DNA from: Hydrotaea diabolus
Lineage: Eukaryota > Arthropoda > Insecta > Diptera > Muscidae
Direction: 5' to 3'
Assembly: GCA_963513945.1 (NCBI GenBank)
Contig: OY740718.1
Coordinates: forward strand, 48,984,130-49,048,129
Length of the DNA: 64,000 nt
The notes beneath the pieces were generated by a model. It had not been told where the DNA came from and made no database searches. It worked only from the letters and a program-made list of their open reading frames with translations. A program made the position numbers and the translations under genes. Positions 58,860-64,000 of the stretch are shown here, one piece after another. Position 1 is the first letter of the stretch. The number at the start of each line of letters is the position of its first letter.

Positions 58860-58935
58860 CTTCCGCAATTATAGTATTATTTTCATAACCATAGTACTCG
58901 TATCATTTTTACAACCGTATTGTGATCCCTAAAAA
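58860..58935 (+). repeat. Possible decayed piece of the CATAGTATG array
   Basis: ATTATAGTATTATTTTCATAA, ACCATAGTACTCGTATCATT and ACAACCGTATTGTGATCCC follow the unit pattern of the arrays (ACCATAGTATGAT spaced by CACA), but each unit is mutated. No TIR is present. Confidence 0.4.
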
Positions 58936-58942
58936 TCATTAA

Positions 58943-59195
58943 CAGGGATTAACTCTGTTGAGACCTCTTTCATCTGCATTTTAAAAAAAAGTGACATTTA
59001 TTATCGTGTCTTCTCACTGCTGTTATCGCGATTTCGGATTCGTGACGCCCCTCAACAGAAAGCTTGGCTGCAATTGTTAAAAAAAAGTTGAACCAGGTTT
59101 TCACCAAACGTATGAGAACTACTGTTGTTTTTCACACTTTTCGAGATTTCCTCAAACAATTCCCCACGAAAATACTATATACCTTGACCACTACT
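58943..59195 (+). repeat. Dispersed repeat H, copy 2
   Basis: Same ordered landmarks as 13742-14000: CAGGGATTAAC, GAGACCTCTT, ATCGCGATTT, CGTGACG, GAAAGCTT, ATGAGAACTACTGT and CACGAAA. It begins directly after the decayed array piece. An insertion of about 20 bases (GAACCAGGTTTTCACC) is unique to this copy. Confidence 0.75.
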
Positions 59196-61984
59196 ACAGA
59201 GACTCCACATTGTCATTTGTTTTACAGTACTTGTAATTGATTTAAAGTAAATTTTCCTTCAAGAATAAACTTTTCATTTGTGGGTGTTTGAGGGTCAACA
59301 CCACATACTCGTATCGTGATTATCAAATGCATTTCATGTTCAATGTCAGACGATATGAATTATTTATCATTGCAGCAGACACAAAGCAAATTATAGCGTG
59401 TCTACACATTTCCTCAATAAAAGCTTTGTGTCTTCGCTTTAAGAAGGGAATTTTCCAGGAACTGCTTCAGCACTCCTTTTGTTGAGCAGGAAAAGTGCAA
59501 GCGACTCCAGAAACTGCAACAACTGGGAACCAACGGAGAAAGAGGGACAAATAATTGCCAAGACAGCTGTCATCATAAAACTTAAAAACGGTGTTTGCGC
59601 TGCACTTCTCTCTGCAGACAATGAAATACAAATCGAATAGCTTTCATATATACATAAGTATATAAGTACAGACATACCTACTATTTACATATGTATATTC
59701 CTCCTGTATAAGTATATATGAAAATCTGTATATCAACGAATCATAAAATGATTTTTTCTCATTTCCTTTTGTTTTCAACATCAGCCAGCCAGCCAGCCAG
59801 CTGGCAGACTGATATGGCTTGGCCCGACTGGGTATCTGTCTGTCTGCCCGTTATCCTGTCGCTGCCGTCGTGTCTGATTGACTCGAGTTAAAAATACCAC
59901 TACCATCTCATCATCACCATCATCATCAGCGACTGTAACAAGAACCCCTCCCGATGTGTAGAGTATTTATATCATTTATACGAGAATATTGCCTTTGAAG
60001 GAGGACGCATCCCTATCGCACAGTATGGATTTTTTGTTTGGAAACTTTTGCCCGGATTTTGTTGTCATCTCTGGCAAAAGTTAATGTCAAGAGCAGAACG
60101 AAATCAAGTGGCACTATGCAAAGTTAATCCTTTAACCAAATACTCAAAGCGCGCTTAAATGACGCATGACAAGCAAAAGGAAGCAAGGATGAACAGCAAT
60201 GAACCGAGTGTGTTTGATTCTCGGTGTTCATGGGTGTTTCCGCTGCAGCAGACAATGCGGGCTGAAATGAAGTGTTCATTGTCAATGTGCGAAATGTTCA
60301 GGCAAATGTCATTGACAGTTAAGTGATCCATTTAAGAGGCTAAAGATGAAGTCCTTTTGTCTTTCAACATAATGGCATAACTTTTATTGTTCGTTAGTAG
60401 CGGCAATTATTGCGATTATTTTTGTAACTCAAATGTCTGACTTGGTAGGGAGTGTAAGAATAAATGGGAACAAAACACAATAGAAATTAATCTAGAGTGC
60501 GCAAGTGCCTTTGCAGAAGTATCTGCAAACTCTAGATACTTACAGCCTTTTCTGGCTGACAAAAATAGTAAATTTATTGCTTGTTTTGTCTACACACAGA
60601 TAGCAGATTTGTTGCCTTAGTGGTTGCACGTGCTACTCGGTTGTAGCAATAGAATACATTATTGCTACAACCGAGTTTTGATCGCTTACACCGAAATTTT
60701 CAGTAAAGCAAACTGACAATTGAAGAGGCAAAGTTTCGGTAACCCTAACTAATTAAGATGATTTTTTAACTGAATGTGTACATGTAGTGGTTGTTGTTAT
60801 AGATTGTTGGCTATTACTACACTTTGAATTCGGTTGTCATTACAACGAACGTTTGCTAATTGAACAAACTGATAATACCTGTTTATTATTAAGTTAATAC
60901 ATCGCTCCATTTCTGCATTTACAAAACTTGAAAATTTTCTCAGAACTTTCTGTTTGAGTTGATTCATATATTGAATATTGATTCAAAAATAGAAAACATA
61001 GCCCCTCTTTATGAAATTTTAACCTTTTGAAATGTTCTACATATACAATGATGTCAACATTGAGTTAATTTACATCATACTGACGATTTTTGAAAGTAAA
61101 AAAGCAAATATTTGAATAAAATAAAATTGGATCACTGATTTGGTTTTCGCAATAGAATAGATGACTTCGTTTTATAGAACTCAGTACTAGGCCCATACGT
61201 AGAAATTTAGCAGAGTTTTTTTTCTTGAATTTGAGCCTTATCCCAAGACTTTTTAAAGCAAAGACGATAAATTTGTATAATATTGGTGATATAAGCTTTA
61301 TCGAGTAATCGAATAACAGAGATAAGTAAAAATCATTTTGGGAATGCCGTTTTCTTTGTAAATAAAGTCTGTGAATTTAGTGTTTATCGTATTTCAATAT
61401 TGACTTTCTAGCATTCTTGTGATTGTGTACAAACGAATGCGGAAAAATAAACCCCTAGAATTTGTGCGTTACTGAAGTGTGTTTTTTTCTTTCATTTTTG
61501 CGAAGAAGAAGCACATCGCTCATCATGTTCAATTTAAGATCTTTGATTTAAAGGACAGAGTCCTGAGTTTGTTGGCATTACTTGTTGGTATTACATTTGA
61601 AACTGCCACTTTTTACTTTTTTCTCGATGCTTAACTCTACACGTGCTCCCCATCACTTGGGCGACCTACTTCAGAAAGTTGGACATCATAATAACTCCAT
61701 ATGAATGTCGTAGACTCACCCTCATCCCATTAGCTGGTCGAACCGAAAACCGCTATTATTTAAAACAAAGCCAGCAGTTATATCGAGACGATCAGTCGAT
61801 CGATATCGTATATTTGTATTTAAACGTGTGTGCAACCATATTAAACTTTAAATTTGTTTACCTTAACACACCCTCTATAAAATAAAAAATTCAAAATAAA
61901 AAACGCTAGCGAAAAATTCCCCAATTGTTAACCTATATTGGCGAAAATGCGCCGTAAAACCCAGAGACTGGCAAAAACAGATAA
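59196..61984. other. Non-coding, one strong hairpin
   Basis: No supportable gene. Simple CAGC/CATCAT sequence lies at 59784-59810 and 59905-59930. The hairpin at 60635-60676 is listed separately. Confidence 0.45.
60635..60676. repeat. Hairpin, 17-base perfect stem
   Basis: ACTCGGTTGTAGCAATA (60635-60651) pairs exactly with 60660-60676 across an 8-base loop. The stem does not extend convincingly beyond these bases, so it is shorter than a typical pre-microRNA stem. Confidence 0.8.
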
Positions 61985-62105
61985 ATCAAGCAATAACCGT
62001 TAACTGATCGCAGGTAAGTGGGCATAGAGGCAGGTCGGCGGTATCGGCGGCGCCGGGACAGACACCGGTGACGCAGTGGTGGTCTCGGCGTTACCGCCAC
62101 AATGA
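61985..62105 (+). promoter_or_regulatory. GC-rich patch with a perfect 5' splice-site word
   Basis: CAGGTAAGT at 62011-62019 is a full consensus splice donor. It is followed by a markedly GC-rich stretch (GGCGGTATCGGCGGCGCCGG and onward to 62100) in otherwise AT-rich DNA. This could mark the edge of an untranslated leader exon. No open frame of note ends there and no TATA or initiator pair is convincing, so the call is tentative. Confidence 0.25.
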
Positions 62106-63582
62106 AATATTTGAAACATTTACAAAATGAACACACTAAAATTGCTATTTTCTCACATATTTTACACACATTCGAAAACGAAATCGAGCACATACATCAA
62201 AAATACTCGTACAACAACCAAAACAAACGCTAAAAATGAAAAAGTAAACATTTACATTTGCTTAACTTGTTTTTGTTAAAAATTTACACATTAAAAATAA
62301 TGTTTTGCCATTTGAACAACCGAGAAAAAAAAACGAAAGACACACCACGCTCCTTTTTTTATTGGCAACATTTAAATCTTGGCCGAAAAAAAGAAGAAGA
62401 GGAAAAACGGTCATTTGCAAACCGCAAACAAGCCAATGAATCGCCGCAACACCAAAAACAGAAAAAGTTCACAAAAAACAAACGAAAAATCGGTTAAAAA
62501 TTAACCAAAAATTATGTAACCGCAAAAACACTTTTAAGTGAATAAAGAAAGAATGCCGCTGCAACAAAATACGCGAGAAACAAAAATTGAAGTGAAAACG
62601 GCCAAGCGTAAAGGGGGAAATAATGAACCGGGACGATCGTTCGACACACCGACCGTCGAACAGACCGCTGGAACAAACATGATCTTAATTAAAAGCCCAA
62701 GTTTGGTTCAATTTGCCACAAAAATCTAGGGAGGGGCGGGTGTTGTGTTCCCTGGCGAGAGCTACGACTTACGACATATCATCGCGTATTTATTTGTCTT
62801 GATCGTTCGTATGTTAATTCAAAGTGTAAAGTATCCATTGGTTACTTATCCATGTCCATACGAGTATACCCGAGCCTGGCTGCTTTTCGATTTGGATTCA
62901 ATTGCCAGAACTGTCTGTAAACATAAAACTCGTGTATGTGTCTTTCTGTTTTTCCTTATAGATTCGAATACACCGACCTACTAACGCGCGGCGAGTATGA
63001 ATCGCGGAATTAATTAAACATTTCATACGCCAGTTTCGCAATGTAATGTCGGCAGTTGGTTTTTTCCCCCTTTTTTCTCTTTCGGTTGCTGTTGTAAATT
63101 TCAAGGAATGCCGAATTTATCTGATCTCACACATGTTCGCTTCCAGAGAATCGCTTGTAACAATTGTTTACATATCCAGTGGTTGTTGTTTTTTTAGCCG
63201 GGGTCACCGATTAATTTGTATGCCAATCGAATGACTTATTTGGAAGCAAATTCGTGAAATTAACATGAATATCTAAGCAAGCTTTAGCATAGAATCTATG
63301 TCACGTTAGTTTTGCCAAGTCAATCACTAACGGCAAACGATATCTCCTTTCACGATCTTTAAGGTTACTCGTATGTTTACAAATTTAATGCGGATTTTCG
63401 CGCTATTGTAATTGAAAGATTTATGGAAACAAGAGTACTAGCACGCAAAAAAAGAGAAAAAAATCTGTGTAATATCAATGAAATGTTTCGTTGATTTTTC
63501 CCCAAATAATTACTTTCATTAGATATGCGCACAATGGCATACATTTAATGAAAGTTGAATAATATGCATGAAAATGTTCATA
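62106..63582. other. Non-coding
   Basis: No supportable gene. Frames at 62258-62984 are lysine/glutamine-rich without known motifs. Confidence 0.45.
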
Positions 63583-64000
63583 TACGAGGGCGGTTCGGAA
63601 AATTCTTAGCCCATCAATGAAAGAGAATAGTTAGTTTTTAAAAAATATTTTTATTTTTCAATATAATCTCCTGAAACGTCAATACACTTAGTCCAACGCT
63701 TATCTAGCAATTCTATCCCTTGATTAAAATAGTTTTCCTCAAGGTCTTCAAAATAGTGGTTTACAACTGTAATTGCATCTTCATTTGAGGTAAAACGCTT
63801 GCCAGCAAGGAATTTTTTTAGATTTGGGAACAGGTAAAAGTCACTGGGAGCTAAATCAGGAGAATAAGGTGGGTGGTCAAGCAACTCGTACTTTAATTCG
63901 TTGATTTTAGCCATTGTTAAAACACTCTTGTGCGCTGGTGCGTTGCCTTGATGAAAAATTATTTTTTTGTGTTGTAAGCCAGGACGTTTTTCTCGAATTT
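63583..64000 (-). mobile_element. Mariner (DD34D), 3' portion, runs off the window
   Basis: One terminus is at 63583 (TACGAGGGCGGTTCGGAAAA, preceded by TA). Minus-strand transposase similarity extends to the window edge. The element continues beyond 64000. Its end shares TACGAGGG with the relic at 27.8-28.5 kb, but the interior is a different mariner lineage. Confidence 0.9.
63651..64000 (-). pseudogene. Mariner transposase, C-terminal third, catalytic D to G
   Basis: The frame is open without interruption from the window edge to the stop at 63651: IREKRPGLQHKKIIFHQGNA, PAHKSVLTMAKINELKYELL, DHPPYSPDLAPSDFYLFPNL, KKFLAGKRFTSNEDAITVVN, HYFEDLEENYFNQGIELLDK, RWTKCIDVSGDYIEK. Mariner transposases have (H)QDNAP at the second catalytic aspartate. 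Here codon 63945-63947 is GGC, glycine. The third aspartate (APSD) follows 34 residues later, which identifies DD34D mariner. With that substitution the enzyme should not cut, even if the rest is intact. Confidence 0.93.

Noticed and set aside
60635..60676. microRNA precursor
   Set aside because: The stem is only 17 bases and does not extend; a precursor normally needs about 30 paired bases.

Overview
The window looks like non-coding, transposon-littered DNA from a higher (brachyceran) fly. It is AT-rich, has CAA/CAACA- and CA-type simple repeats, and carries frequent short ACTCGTA motifs. All recognisable coding similarity belongs to insect transposable elements: mariner-type DD34D transposases, DD41D (rosa-like) relatives, and a Jockey-type LINE. 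I assign the fly group on general character only, with low confidence. I found no host gene, exon, tRNA, rRNA or CRISPR array that I can support. The open frames of 60 to 137 codons are chance frames in AT-rich DNA, frames through tandem repeats, or transposase fragments.

Layout. 1-9.4 kb: mostly featureless, with a small terminal-inverted-repeat (TIR) element at 1811-2886 that has been split by a second, array-bearing TIR element (1971-2807). 9.4-14 kb: repeats of a family with AGCCGTG termini, a deleted mariner (11.7-12.5 kb) and a 260-base dispersed repeat (13.7 kb). 15.8-23.8 kb: dense repeats. These include a second copy of the array element (15836-17010), a 132-base tandem repeat (17.2-17.8 kb), a LINE relic (18.7 kb), a 79-base satellite (19.2-19.9 kb) that has captured a piece of the array element, a GAATTC-rich TIR element (21.7-22.7 kb), and a third array-element copy carrying a nested MITE (22.7-23.76 kb). 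27.8-28.5 kb: a second deleted mariner. 29.3-29.8 kb: a local duplication. 32.2-33.65 kb: a MITE and the best copy of the AGCCGTG element. 37.3-38.2 kb: a complete array element.

39.6-44.6 kb is the most informative stretch. It holds a DD41D relic, a DD41D element nested in another DD41D element, a mariner end, and a LINE insertion with a 13-base target duplication and an internally inverted 5' part (twin priming). 51.7-52.9 kb: the longest transposase relic. 53.36-53.79 kb: a MITE with internal tandem duplication. 56.46 and 57.7-58.6 kb: further deleted elements. 63.58-64 kb: a mariner running off the window, its second catalytic aspartate replaced by glycine.

How the pieces relate. These are parasites rather than a cooperating gene set. 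Most are non-autonomous or broken, and several families would need a transposase encoded elsewhere. The strongest observations are the nesting orders, the shared loss of a catalytic aspartate in one DD41D subfamily, the twin-primed LINE, and the TIR element whose interior is an array of alternating inverted CATAGTATG/CATACTATG cores. That last family is the best candidate for something undescribed, although I see no protein-coding or RNA system here.
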